DNA of 64,000 nucleotides from Macrolepiota albuminosa (lineage: Eukaryota; Basidiomycota; Agaricomycetes; Agaricales; Agaricaceae): contig JAMWFC010000051.1 of assembly GCA_027475525.1 (NCBI GenBank), positions 1 through 64,000 of the forward strand. The letters are read 5' to 3'. Positions 11,084-22,515 of the stretch are shown here, piece after piece. A model generated the notes under the pieces. That model saw nothing but the letters and a program-made list of their open reading frames with translations, was not told the origin of the DNA and did not search any database. Position numbers and translations under genes: made by a program. The first letter of the stretch is position 1; every line of letters begins with the position of its first letter.

Positions 11084-13970
11084 TCAGACTCGAGTAGGAC
11101 GTGACCATGTGCCCTGACTCTTATATACCGGTTCCTCCTCTTCAATGTCAAGTTCAATCACATGGTGTTCTCGCTTCTTTCCGACGTCTAGTGCTTTCTC
11201 TCTGATGGTTCCTCCTCTTCAATGTCAAGTTCAATCACATGGTGTTCTCGCTTCTTTCCGACGTCTAGTGCTTTCTCTCTGATATCTTTGATGTCTGTGG
11301 GGCCCTCTTCGATGCTGAATGCCTGTTTCGCTTCATTTCCTCGTAATCGCTATCACTCTCATCACCATCATGATCTTTCTCCTCTTCGATGCTGAATGCC
11401 TGTTTCGCTTCATTTCCTCGTAATCGCTATCACTCTCATCACCATCATGATCTTTCTCCTCTTCGTGGAATCGTCATTTGACTGTGCTTCTTGTTTAACC
11501 GACACAGTAGTCTTCTTGCCTTTTCTTCTGCGGCCTGAACCTTTTTTCGGCTTTGAAGGCGGAGGTACCCACGTGGGATACTTTTCAGCAAGGTTGCGCT
11601 GGAAGTCAGCATCATAGCCTACACATTTCATCGTCCACACCGCTATAAACTGTTATAAATCGTTCATTGGCAGCATTTTCGAGCAAAGGGACATTTCTCC
11701 ATACCTCGTCTCCGCGTAGAAGGTCCTGAAGAATATCCTTCTCATTAATGCCGTCTTTGTATGAATTTGTATTGTCCTCGATTGCCTCTTCAAACTCTTC
11801 TTCTGTGAATTCGCGTCCGTATCGTTTTCGAAGGGATACTCGACATCGAACAGTTCTTCCCCAGTCCTTGTTCATGATCTGCTTTGCCCATGTAGAGTGG
11901 ACCTGTCAGATGATCTAGCAGTCCAAACGAGTAAACAAAAAGAAGGCTTTATACAAACTTTAGAACTCTGGGCTGCCCATTCCTCTTTGGTCAATGATTG
12001 AGCTGGGCTTAGGACATATTGTCCCTGATACTGCCAAATGCCAGGACTTATCCGTGTTATAACCCTCTCGGATACCACAGGCCCACGCCCCGAATGCCAC
12101 GTAGTAGCATGGTGTCCGTTGGCAGCAAAGAACAACCCAGGCGACCCAGGCATCTCCGGCGCATGTGGATTTAAATCCAAATTGGGGTACATGAAGTCGT
12201 TAAGTCCGTGAGCATCAAGGAAATGCTTCCCAATGGATGGCAACGTAGACTGAGTATCTCCCCCGTACAATGAAGATATAAATCGTCGTTTAACCATGAC
12301 GTCTTGTATCTCCTTCTCTAGTGTGATAGGGTACGGATCAAGACCCACCTCAATGAGGCGATCGCGGACTGTGTCAAGGCTAAGACTAAAGCCTTGGAGT
12401 TTCTTCACTTTGGGCTATCAGTCATGTATAAGCAAGAAAAGTTGTACGACGAAAAGAGAACTACGTTTTTCATTTTTTCCATTTTCTTGTTAAGTTCTTC
12501 CACAGGAGTGCCAACCACACGCCGCAGCGTTCTCTTGCCGTAGATTGATTCAACCGTCGGAAGTTCGATGAAGAACCTTTGTGGCTTCGCGGGGCGGCGC
12601 TCGATAACAGTAGAACTGTCTCGCGGGGTTTGTATTTCAGGCGAAGCCTCGCACGCGTTAGTAAATCTCTACATGACATCATGTCGGCCGAATTCTTACC
12701 TGGTCTACATCCATATTGTCTTCTCCATGTGGTAGGCCGACGTCTTCGCGGATATATTCTGAAACGCTAACCAAACGCTGAGCTTTGTTATCAGTAGAAG
12801 TGCACTCTCCGACATACGCGCCAGGGTCAGTGTCATTTCTTATAGCATTGTTACGCTCAACAGCCTCTTCTACAACAGAAGGATCTTCAAGGTCAGTTGG
12901 AAAAACTATCTCCTTCAACAGAAAGAAATCGAATCTAATTCCAAGCAGAAGAATGAATTGCGCACCTGGTCAACGACCTCTGACTTGATTATCTCAGGCT
13001 CTTCGGCGCTATCGCGCTTGAAATTTCCAAACGCCAGGAAGGGTGGTGACTGGGACCATGGCTAACGTCGGCATCAGATTCGGCGCTATCGCGCTTGAAA
13101 TTTCCAAACGCCAGGAAGGGTGGTGACTGGGACCATGGCTAACGTCGGCATCAGATAAAATTCCACGCAAAAAATAAAACCTCGCCCACCTTCGAGGATC
13201 TAAAACTAACTGCTGCGTCGCCAAAATTGACCGAATCTTTTCCTTCGGCTTTAAGGTATTCCTCTGCATTGACTTGACATCCTGGTGGAAAAGAGGCGAC
13301 TATTTCCTAAGCGTTCAATCAACAATGAAGGACCACCAACCTTTGTTTCGTCGCTTTTGAGCCATATGCCAGGCTCCATTGCAGTGAGAACAGAAAATAT
13401 AGAAATCCGGAAAAGGCCACTTACTTTATTATCCACCACCAACTAGTTAAAATGTCGAAGATCGTGTTAACTTTGGCCTTGAAAGGCCGGAAACTTGAAA
13501 CGGCACATACCTCTTCGACCTTGTCAACGGTCGCTTGCTTTTAATAAATCAGCCTGAATTTTCCCAACGCAACATTAGACATCAAGTTTAGCTTTGAAGC
13601 AGACATGAATGGGACTGTATCCCTTTCGAATGCTTGGGCTGTGAAACTTACTTTGTTTTCCTTGAATATTCTCCTCATCAACCAAATCCTCATGAATCAT
13701 CGATACGATAATAGAAATTTTACGCACATTTGTTTCCGGAGAGGTAAACTCGTTTGTTAGACAAATGTCCTTCGCTTCAGGTGCATCCATCATCATTTCT
13801 TTATCCTGTGAATGAAAAGGGTATATGGATGCACCGTGAAAATTAATAAGAATACCGACACACTTCTTCAACAAAAACCTTGTCAGATTCGATATTTTTG
13901 AAGGCCAAGAAAGGAAGGGATTTGTCTTTCTCACCGGAAAGTTTTACTAGCACTGTCAATGCTGCAGTTA
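11084..13970 (-). CDS. DUF6697-like protein
   Basis: The C-terminal half has the features I associate with the Agaricomycete DUF6697 family: FMYPNLDLNPHAPEMPGSPG, an IWQYQGQYVLSPA block, KEEW, a DWGRTVRCRVSLRKRYGRE segment and WTMKCVGYDADFQ. A Lys-rich tail ends at a TGA at 11084-11086. Function is unknown. The N-terminal half (about 12.5-13.97 kb) is made of many short acidic exons separated by small introns and includes recurrent PFLAF-type strings (near 13040 and 13900). Its exact exon chain and start are not resolved and could reach 14262. Three 77-bp duplications break it. The family name is from memory of conserved blocks, not a search. Confidence 0.6.
11130..11283. repeat. 77-bp exact tandem duplication #8
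   Basis: Copies 11130-11206 and 11207-11283, in the last exon of the DUF6697-like gene. Confidence 0.97.
11304..11457. repeat. 77-bp exact tandem duplication #9
   Basis: Copies 11304-11380 and 11381-11457. It starts only 174 bp after the previous one, in the same exon. Confidence 0.97.
13002..13155. repeat. 77-bp exact tandem duplication #10
   Basis: Copies 13002-13078 and 13079-13155, in the N-terminal short-exon region of the DUF6697-like gene. Confidence 0.97.
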
Positions 13971-14387
13971 ACGTACCGTTTTGAGTTGACTCTAAATCTG
14001 ACATCGAACAGCAAGTACTCGTCTGAGGAAGCTCCTGGATGAGTTAAAAAAGGTAAAGTTTCTCATTGCAGCGTCGAGGACTTAGCGCCCGCGTTCGGCC
14101 GTTCCCGATGATTGTTTGGGACACAACATCGCCGTTCTCGCCGTCGACCCTGCGCCGATCGAGAAGCATGTGGAATTCATCCGCGCGTTGACCTTGGGTG
14201 GTGGGAAAAATCCACTTTTGATCATATACTAGTACGAGCACCTTGACGTTAGTCAGTGGCACTTGATTACTTGTCAGGAATGCAAATGCCGAATAGTATG
14301 TTTATCGTGTCTGTATAAAGGCATACAAAACTGTATGAAGTCAAGAAAGTAGTGACATTAGACAGAGCTTCCTTCTTTCTAGTATTT
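13971..14387. other. unresolved spacer, possible first exon
   Basis: A minus-strand open frame (about 14262-14044) reads like protein and could be a first exon of the DUF6697-like gene. I cannot find a convincing splice linking it. Otherwise this is the 3' flank of the NmrA-like gene. Confidence 0.3.
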
Positions 14388-15709
14388 CTACAGCGTAACA
14401 GTGACAGCCTTGTTGGGGAGTAACCTGCCTTTTCCGTCTTCCGCGTTCTTGAGCGCTGTAGAGCCAATCCTCCCTGTATACCCGGTCGCGCGCATCCAAC
14501 GTTCAAGCGTATAGCCTTTGGAATGAATGCCCCTAACCCATTCCATGTCTCTCTTAATAATATCGTCTCTCCAGAGGCACCAGAACCCAGAGAAGCTCTG
14601 GCGAATGGTTGTCGAGCCGTCACCCTCCGTCTTCTCGTTTGCAATAGGCCGATGGGCACCCGTCAGACAATCGAACCATTCGTCAAGTGTAAGGCGCTTG
14701 TATACGGAGGGCGTGCCAGTGACTTTTGTGAAGGTCTCTGAGAGATAGTCCCAACCGACCATGTCGCTCGCAATTTTTAGGTCCTTGCCAGACGTTGATT
14801 CGCGATTATCGAGCGTGTAGCGAACCCACCAACCGAGGTCGTCGAGCGAGATCATGGGGATATGCCCATCACCTATTGGGGAGGCAAAAACAACAGTACC
14901 ATCCTCCCGCCTGTTAAGTGGGCCACAGAGCGGCTAAAAGCATATTGAGAACGAGTTCGATTGTAGTTGTTTGGAAGGAGAAATACATAATTCAGCATCT
15001 CAAAGTAAACCCCTGACGAGATTGAGGTCCAAGTTAGGCCATCGTCGAGGAAAGAAGGTTGACCCTTGAGGAACTCATTAACAATCCCCTTAGCGTCGTG
15101 ATGTTCGGCCTTGTAAATAGGATTGTAGTGACCAAGCTGTAACAGATCAAGGTTGAGCTTGATGGGAAACCTTGGTGGGAAGCATATCTCGACTCAGACT
15201 GACCTTGCTGCCATAGTCGAGGTTACTCCAGATTAAGTGGCGCATAGTAGATGTACGCCTCGAAGTCTCCTCAGACTGACCTTGCTGCCATAGTCGAGGT
15301 TACTCCAGATTAAGTGGCGCATAGTAGATGTACGCCTCGAAGTCTCGTAAATCTTAATACCAGCATAGATTTCCCTCTCTTCGCCAACGGTATAGGTGTC
15401 AGTATTGACCCATGCTCCATAGCAAACTTCAAGGGCAGCAGCGACCGTGGGGAAATCATCAAAGCGGCCTTGACGGAAAGCACTAAGGTGATATCTTGGA
15501 TACACGTGCAATAAGTAAATACCTTCGAAGAGCTCAACGCCCAGTGCCTCTAGTTCTTTGGCTCTCCTGTTGTTGCGGTCTCTGGTAAGAGCGCGCACAG
15601 CATAGGGTGACGGTGTGCCGTTTTCGCTCGGTGCGAGCAAAGCAGGAATAACCTTCATACCTTGAGCACCGGTAGCTCCAATAACCAAGATGATCTTCTT
15701 GTCCGACAT
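14388..15709 (-). CDS. NmrA-like NAD(P)-binding protein
   Basis: Atypical short-chain dehydrogenase-like protein of the NmrA/HSCARG family; members bind NAD(P) and act as redox sensors or reductases. The start ATG at 15707-15709 opens MSDKKIILVIGATGAQG, the glycine-rich Rossmann motif GxxGxxG, followed by RALTRD and LEALGVELFEG. Later blocks match the family: FDDFPTV, CYGAWVNTD, HLIWSNLDYGSK, then HYNPIYKAEHHDAKG, GLTWTSISSGVYFEML, and a C-terminal half containing MISLDDLGWWVRY. Several short introns interrupt it. The 77-bp duplication at 15193-15346 falls on an exon/intron border. The C-terminal 150 residues after 14855 are unusually long and without a domain I can name. The substrate is not inferable. 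Confidence 0.8.
15193..15346. repeat. 77-bp exact tandem duplication #11 (NmrA-like gene)
   Basis: Copies 15193-15269 and 15270-15346, covering the exon end at SNLDYGSK. Confidence 0.97.
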
Positions 15710-16535
15710 TGTGTGCTGCAAAAGAGATGGGGAAGTTTTTCAGTCCTATACTCTGGTCTACATGTTAGATGTGGAATACTTTATATCATTCTTCTAAGAA
15801 CCGGGGTCTATCAAACGTGATCGGAGAAGGATTCGTTGGAGTTGGTATCGGCGTATTCAGTCGTCACTTGAGTGGGTTGAGAAAAGCGTGATATGTCCAC
15901 TGACCCATCTCCCATTTACAGACGTGGGTCATCATCATCCGGTCATCGGGTCATCGGGAAGTCGATAATTGTGCCTGCTTAATGATACCACGTACTTATC
16001 GTGGTAGACGCAGATTCATCATCTCTCTGTCTTTTTTCAACAGAAAGTAAATGACAGCGCCTGATAAGAAGCTGCTGCCGCATTGATATTAATCTGTCCA
16101 TCGTGAGGGAAGCAACCCCCCTGAACACTGCCACTGATGGATGTTATTGCAAGTGACCTTCATTCTTGTCATCCCCATCTTTCCTTCCTCCTTGCATTTC
16201 ATGCGATTCGAGACAAGATGTTGGAAAGGATGAAGTTACATCCAAACCGTTCAATATATTCAAAATATGGAAGTTGTGCGGCGTTATGTAACCTGCAAGA
16301 CATGATGATGTGATGATGTTCTAAGCACCGAGCGGTGTGTCAAAGATTACGATTAACTCTGACTTATATAACCCGTAGCAATTCTTACTTTCCACAAGTT
16401 GACGACCATGCCATGAATGATGCTGCAACGAGTACAAATGATGTGCATACTATGGCATATGGCCGTAGATTTAAAGTAAATCAAAGTGGAATGACTGGGC
16501 TCCACATTTAGAAAAATCACATATCAAGGAGGCTC
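15710..16535. other. intergenic, upstream of NmrA-like gene
   Basis: 826 bp with no supported gene. It lies upstream of the NmrA-like gene and downstream of the NCBP3-like gene. Short ATC-GGTC tandem words near 15940-15960 are the only local repeat noticed. Confidence 0.45.
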
Positions 16536-17984
16536 TTAATCTTTTTCGTTCAAAAATGCATCTATCTCATCATCGAGCTCTTGTTGGGTCACTTTTCTCG
16601 GCCGATAACGTTGGGTTTTGTCACCGCGTCGCTCGCCCCTTCCATCAGCTCGGCGATGCTGTCTGTCGCCTCTTCCTCCCCATCGCGTTTCCTTCGTGTC
16701 AGAAGGGCCCCACTCCAGTTTTTCTGACCCGACACGAGAGCCAAGATCTTCTCCTTCATCATAAGGCAAGGTAAAGGTGCTATTCCGTGTCCGCCGAGGC
16801 AGCGGTGCTGTCAATCTGTCCGCCAGGCTTAGACGCTCGGACTCGGGGTGTAATCGGAGAACGGATGTGCGTTCCAAGAGAGTCCGACCATTCGCAGAGA
16901 TGTAGTCGGAACGCATCTTGGAAGGAGGTGACGTGGGAGAAGCCTCTTCATCTTCTCGAAGGAATTCGTCTAGTTCATCGTCCAGTTTTGCTCTTTGCGA
17001 GATTGTGACGTGGGAGAAGCCTCTTCATCTTCTCGAAGGAATTCGTCTAGTTCATCGTCCAGTTTTGCTCTTTGCGAGATTCTTGTCCGTCCTCTCCGCG
17101 TCGTCTCTTTGTAGCGGGAACACCCTCCCCTCCATAGATTTCTTTGCCCGCCAATCTCCCGTGCTTTTTATAAAAAATACTTGCCTTCCTCGCCCCTTTC
17201 TTTTTAACGTCTTCAGCGAGTGCCCAACGCATTCTGACAATACCTTTCAGACCTTCACCCTTGCCTAAGCTATTGTGAATGCGTTCTTCTGGCGGCCACA
17301 AAGCAATTGGAATTGATTTTGCGGTCACGAAACTATCGTCGTCGGGATCTTCTGTCAGACTCTTCTGAAGATGACGATAGGCAAGTCGGGCCGAGTTTTT
17401 CGTTGAAAAAACGAAGACACAAGTGTTGTCGTCAACCCATTCCAAACCCATAGGCTGGGCGTCAAAATGTTTCGCATATGCAAACAGGCGTGCCGTAGGT
17501 AGATGGGCAATAGGTGGACCACGTAGTAGTAACGCGTTTCCTCGATGTGTTGTATCTGAAGGCAATCTATAATGATTTCATTGATTTACGAGAACGACTA
17601 CATACCTTCCTCCATTTCGTCGTCTACATCCTCTTCCTCCTCATCCGGTGCATGTTTTCGCTTATCGAACTCGTACATCAGGTCCTTTCGAATACACCTC
17701 CATGACATGCTGCTAGCGCACCTTGCCTGCTCTAGCGACGGACGTCTCGGAAAGCAGATACAGCTTTGTGTTCCCGATGCGGTTTGCAAGTGAAGCCCGC
17801 GCCGGGTCGTTTGATGGATGTGTTGGCACTTGTTCTTCATAAGGCGTTGTGTCGTCGTAAGAGAGAGCCGCGTCAACGACGTCAGGCGCAACGGATGTGT
17901 TGGCACTTGTTCTTCATAAGGCGTTGTGTCGTCGTAAGAGAGAGCCGCGTCAACGACGTCAGGCGCAACGTCCAAGTGATCCAT
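16536..17984 (-). CDS. NCBP3-like (DUF2414) cap-binding-complex partner
   Basis: Predicted nuclear RNA-binding protein of the NCBP3 family; the animal member binds the mRNA cap complex and ARS2. The start ATG is at 17982-17984. The N-terminus is acidic and contains NRIGNTKLYLLSE. The RRM-like DUF2414 core follows at about residues 90-170: LLRGPPIAHLPTARLFAYAK, then MGLEWVDDNTCVFVFSTK with the Trp/Asp/Asp pattern, then RLAYRHLQ. The C-terminus is basic and arginine-rich and ends LDDEIDAFLNEKD at TAA 16536. Two short introns separate the 5' exons. Duplications at 17816-17969 and 16928-17081 shift the frame unless reduced to one copy. Family assignment rests on these motifs and the basic tail. 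Confidence 0.75.
16928..17081. repeat. 77-bp exact tandem duplication #12 (NCBP3-like gene)
   Basis: Copies 16928-17004 and 17005-17081, between the DUF2414 region and the arginine-rich tail. Confidence 0.97.
17816..17969. repeat. 77-bp exact tandem duplication #13 (NCBP3-like gene)
   Basis: Copies 17816-17892 and 17893-17969, in the first exon of the NCBP3-like gene. Confidence 0.97.
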
Positions 17985-18127
17985 TATCTTATGAGAAGAG
18001 AAATAGGATAGAAGAAGGAAAATGCGAGTTTAAGACGTGAAGCTATGAAGGTGTAAGGGCACAACAACGGAAACTCGGAACAAATTCTTGTTTGGTGGAG
18101 AACTTCAGGCTCTACTTTCCCCACACT

Positions 18128-19831
<1,704 letters not shown>

Positions 19832-20079
19832 TTTTTCCAACCAATAGGTATATCATGGTGAAGATTGTGATTTCTCGGGAGTTCATTGACATTGATGAAT
19901 TTGATTTGGTACTGAGTCTAGAAGACATGGTGGCTTATAAAACATTTTTTCATCTGTTGTTCCTCAGATTACAATTTATATACATCCACCTCCTCTCTGT
20001 ACCCAGGTCCAACACCTGTGCTGTCGGAGAGGCCGTCTTATTTGTGATGTGCCTTGAGGGACCAGAGTGGTTTTTGGCT

Positions 20080-21514
20080 ACATACTCAACAAATACCAGT
20101 TGCAAATTGGATGGGAGAGCTTTTCAGCATCAAAATATAGAGCATTGACAGTGTGGACATGCAACATCATAGAACCATGATAGTGTGATGGAGAATTATT
20201 CATGTAAGGCTGTCTTCCTCTTTCAAGAGCATTTATAGGCTGAACATAATCAGGCTGTTGCATGATGGAGAATTATTCATGTAAGGCTGTCTTCCTCTTT
20301 CAAGAGCATTTATAGGCTGAACATAATCAGGCTGTTGCATCCTCTGTAAAACAGGAGGTGCTGGTAAATTTTGCTGCCTATTATAGATCTACATATTCTG
20401 AGTCTCCTCTATATCCTCAGCAAGATTATTTCTATGATGCATGTGGTCACTTTACCAACAAGTCCATTTTGTACTAAGAATTTTTTTTTTGAAAATTTTT
20501 CAATTTTTCAAGAAGGAAACTATTGAAAATATGATGATTTATGCAATTTCAGAGTTTTTCCCACAGTGTTTCACTTTTTCAGAGGGTTGCGAACAAATCT
20601 TAGTGCACCTAGCAACAGTTAAAATTGAAATCAGCAGAATTGAGAGCTCATCAGGAGCAAAAATCTTGTGTTTAAATCTGTTCAAACATGCCCATTAAAA
20701 AAGGGTGCAAGCACCAAGCTGTGCTCCAATGAAAAGCTGCCAAACACAGCAAAAATGTTCTGTAACAAATATCACAGCATTGCTAGCTGATCCCACATAC
20801 ATTGAAGAACAGAATTTGACTAAAGTATTTTTGTAGTCATTAATTACAAGAAAAAAATGTAGTTCAAGTTTGACTATTTTTATTTGTTTTTTGCCAAACA
20901 AGTGCACTATAAGATCTTCTGATAAATTTAGATCAATCTCATTGTCTATGAAATGCTTCAAATACTTCAAAGGATTTTGAATCATTTCATCAAAAGCTGC
21001 ATGGATATTCTCTAGTTCATCCAGAGGATTTAAATCATTTAAGGTCAGACAAATATTGTTGTTCTCAACCTTGTAAAATTTTTCAGCTTTAGCCCCATTC
21101 AAAGGCCTATCTTGAGAGTTGAAATCTACAATCTTTGTTAATCAAAGCAACTTTTGAAAGTTGTCTTTGTCTTACTTCTGGCTGTTTGTAATTATCTTTA
21201 AACATATGTAGAAGGTATTTGTGGTCTGTGGATGAAATATTGCTTTAGCTGAAAAGCAGAGAAAGATAGCATACATTGAAATTTTTAATATACATTTTTT
21301 TTTCTACTGAAAAACTAACTAAAAAAAGATCAGAAAAGCAATTATTGTCAGCCTTAATTAGAAATAGTCAGAACTGACTAATCAAATCAATTCCCACAAA
21401 AACTGTCCCATATACTACAGTGTAGGACACTCAAAATAGGCAATTCAGATTCTAAAATTTTGAAATTATATATCTTCCCTCAAAAACTGAGGACAAGGGT
21501 TGGCAGAGCAGATC
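20080..21514 (-). mobile_element. AT-rich transposon relic, possibly Helitron-derived
   Basis: This block is far more AT-rich than the flanking genes and has long poly-A/T runs. On the minus strand a frame at about 20400-20078 reads HVHTVNALYFDAEKLS, which resembles the C..C.ALHF..EKLS motif near the N-terminus of fungal Helitron helicases, though the cysteines are lost. A second minus frame (21102-20695) is Asn/Leu/Ile-rich with no family I recognise. No element ends were found. The composition and loose motif support an old insertion; Helitron is only a suggestion. Confidence 0.3.
20186..20339. repeat. 77-bp exact tandem duplication #16
   Basis: Copies 20186-20262 and 20263-20339, within the AT-rich relic. 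Confidence 0.97.
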
Positions 21515-21532
21515 GATATCTGCAACTTGTTT
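21515..21532. repeat. LINE target-site duplication, left copy
   Basis: The 18-bp GATATCTGCAACTTGTTT adjoins the poly(A) end; identical to 22098-22115. Confidence 0.8.
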
Positions 21533-21927
21533 TTTTTTTCTTTTTTTTTTGGAGGAGCGTTACCATTTCTGGTAGCTATTTGCAACCAACAACTCTGCCC
21601 TTATGGGGTTAGCTCACTTAGCCCGCTAGTTTACAGACAGTATGTCCGTCTTGAGGCGTCCACCCTGAGGAAATGCTTTACGCACACTCCTGGTATGGAG
21701 TAGTGTGGGGGTCCGTGTTATCCGTTGAGGGGCAGATGATCCCCCGGGAGTTCTGGGTCACGTATACCCACTAAAACCCCAGCTCGCCTTGGCCAGTCCG
21801 TCGGCAAGTCGCTCTTATTTTCTAGCAGGCCTTTCCATATTTCCTTCACGAGACGTCTTTTTCCCCTTCGCTTTTCGTTGCCGTTTCTAATTGAGAGAAG
21901 GTCTAGGTTCAGTCTATCGTTCACTCT

Positions 21928-22081
21928 TTTCATAAGTGTCTTTATGACAGCTCTGCCCGTGAGTACATCGTCTGGCCTGTTCTCCATTTCGATGACTCTT
22001 CTGCTTTCATAAGTGTCTTTATGACAGCTCTGCCCGTGAGTACATCGTCTGGCCTGTTCTCCATTTCGATGACTCTTCTGC
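21928..22081. repeat. 77-bp exact tandem duplication #17 (in LINE)
   Basis: Copies 21928-22004 and 22005-22081. It breaks the LINE frame. One copy restores the run from RRVIEMENRPDD onward. Confidence 0.97.
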
Positions 22082-22097
22082 ATCTCAGTGCCCAAAA

Positions 22098-22115
22098 GAT
22101 ATCTGCAACTTGTTT
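22098..22115. repeat. LINE target-site duplication, right copy
   Basis: Second copy of the 18-bp repeat, at the 5' (truncated) end of the LINE. Confidence 0.8.
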
Positions 22116-22515
22116 GTTCTGTTCACACGTGAGCTGATCACGTGCGCAGCTGTTTTTCGTGCTCGCAAACAGCTAAGAGGGGAGAGCTCGAGGGTCTACT
22201 GTTCTGAATTGAGCTCCCCAATGGATGACTTGTTCGATGACATACTTTGACGAGATCCCATGGCTTACGGCATGCCAGGCCACGACTTTCCCCACGAATC
22301 TCTTCAGTCCTTGGTTCTCCCTGACTCAGGACGCCTACAAACCCTTGATGCAAGCATCATGGGTTCCTTGATTATCCCCAAATCGCACAAAGCTCCGCAG
22401 GAACCAGTCTATTGTCTTTTTGCTTAAAACCCTAATCAGTATGCCCGGAAAACTCTCAGGACTCTTTTTTCTCTCGCTGTTGCCAGGGACAGATAGATTG
22501 AAACGCGCCGTCAGT
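22116..22515. promoter_or_regulatory. upstream region of the membrane-protein gene
   Basis: 400 bp between the LINE and the likely start at 22516. An in-frame upstream ATG near 22440 would extend the protein. No other gene is supported. Confidence 0.35.

Larger units (their letters stand above)
21515..22115 (-). mobile_element. 5'-truncated LINE retrotransposon insertion with target-site duplication
   Basis: An 18-bp direct repeat, GATATCTGCAACTTGTTT, flanks the insert at 21515-21532 and 22098-22115. Reading the minus strand, the insert starts at 22097 and ends in a poly(A) run (T-run 21529-21552 on the plus strand). The frame after the 5' junction reads WALRCRRVIEMENRPDD, then KRVNDRLNLDLL, KRRLVKEIWKGLL, LPTDWPRRAGVLVGI to a stop at 21718. 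These are the C-terminal blocks of Agaricomycete LINE polyproteins after the reverse transcriptase. About 330 bp of 3' UTR precedes the poly(A). Truncation by incomplete reverse transcription explains the missing 5' part. Confidence 0.78.
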
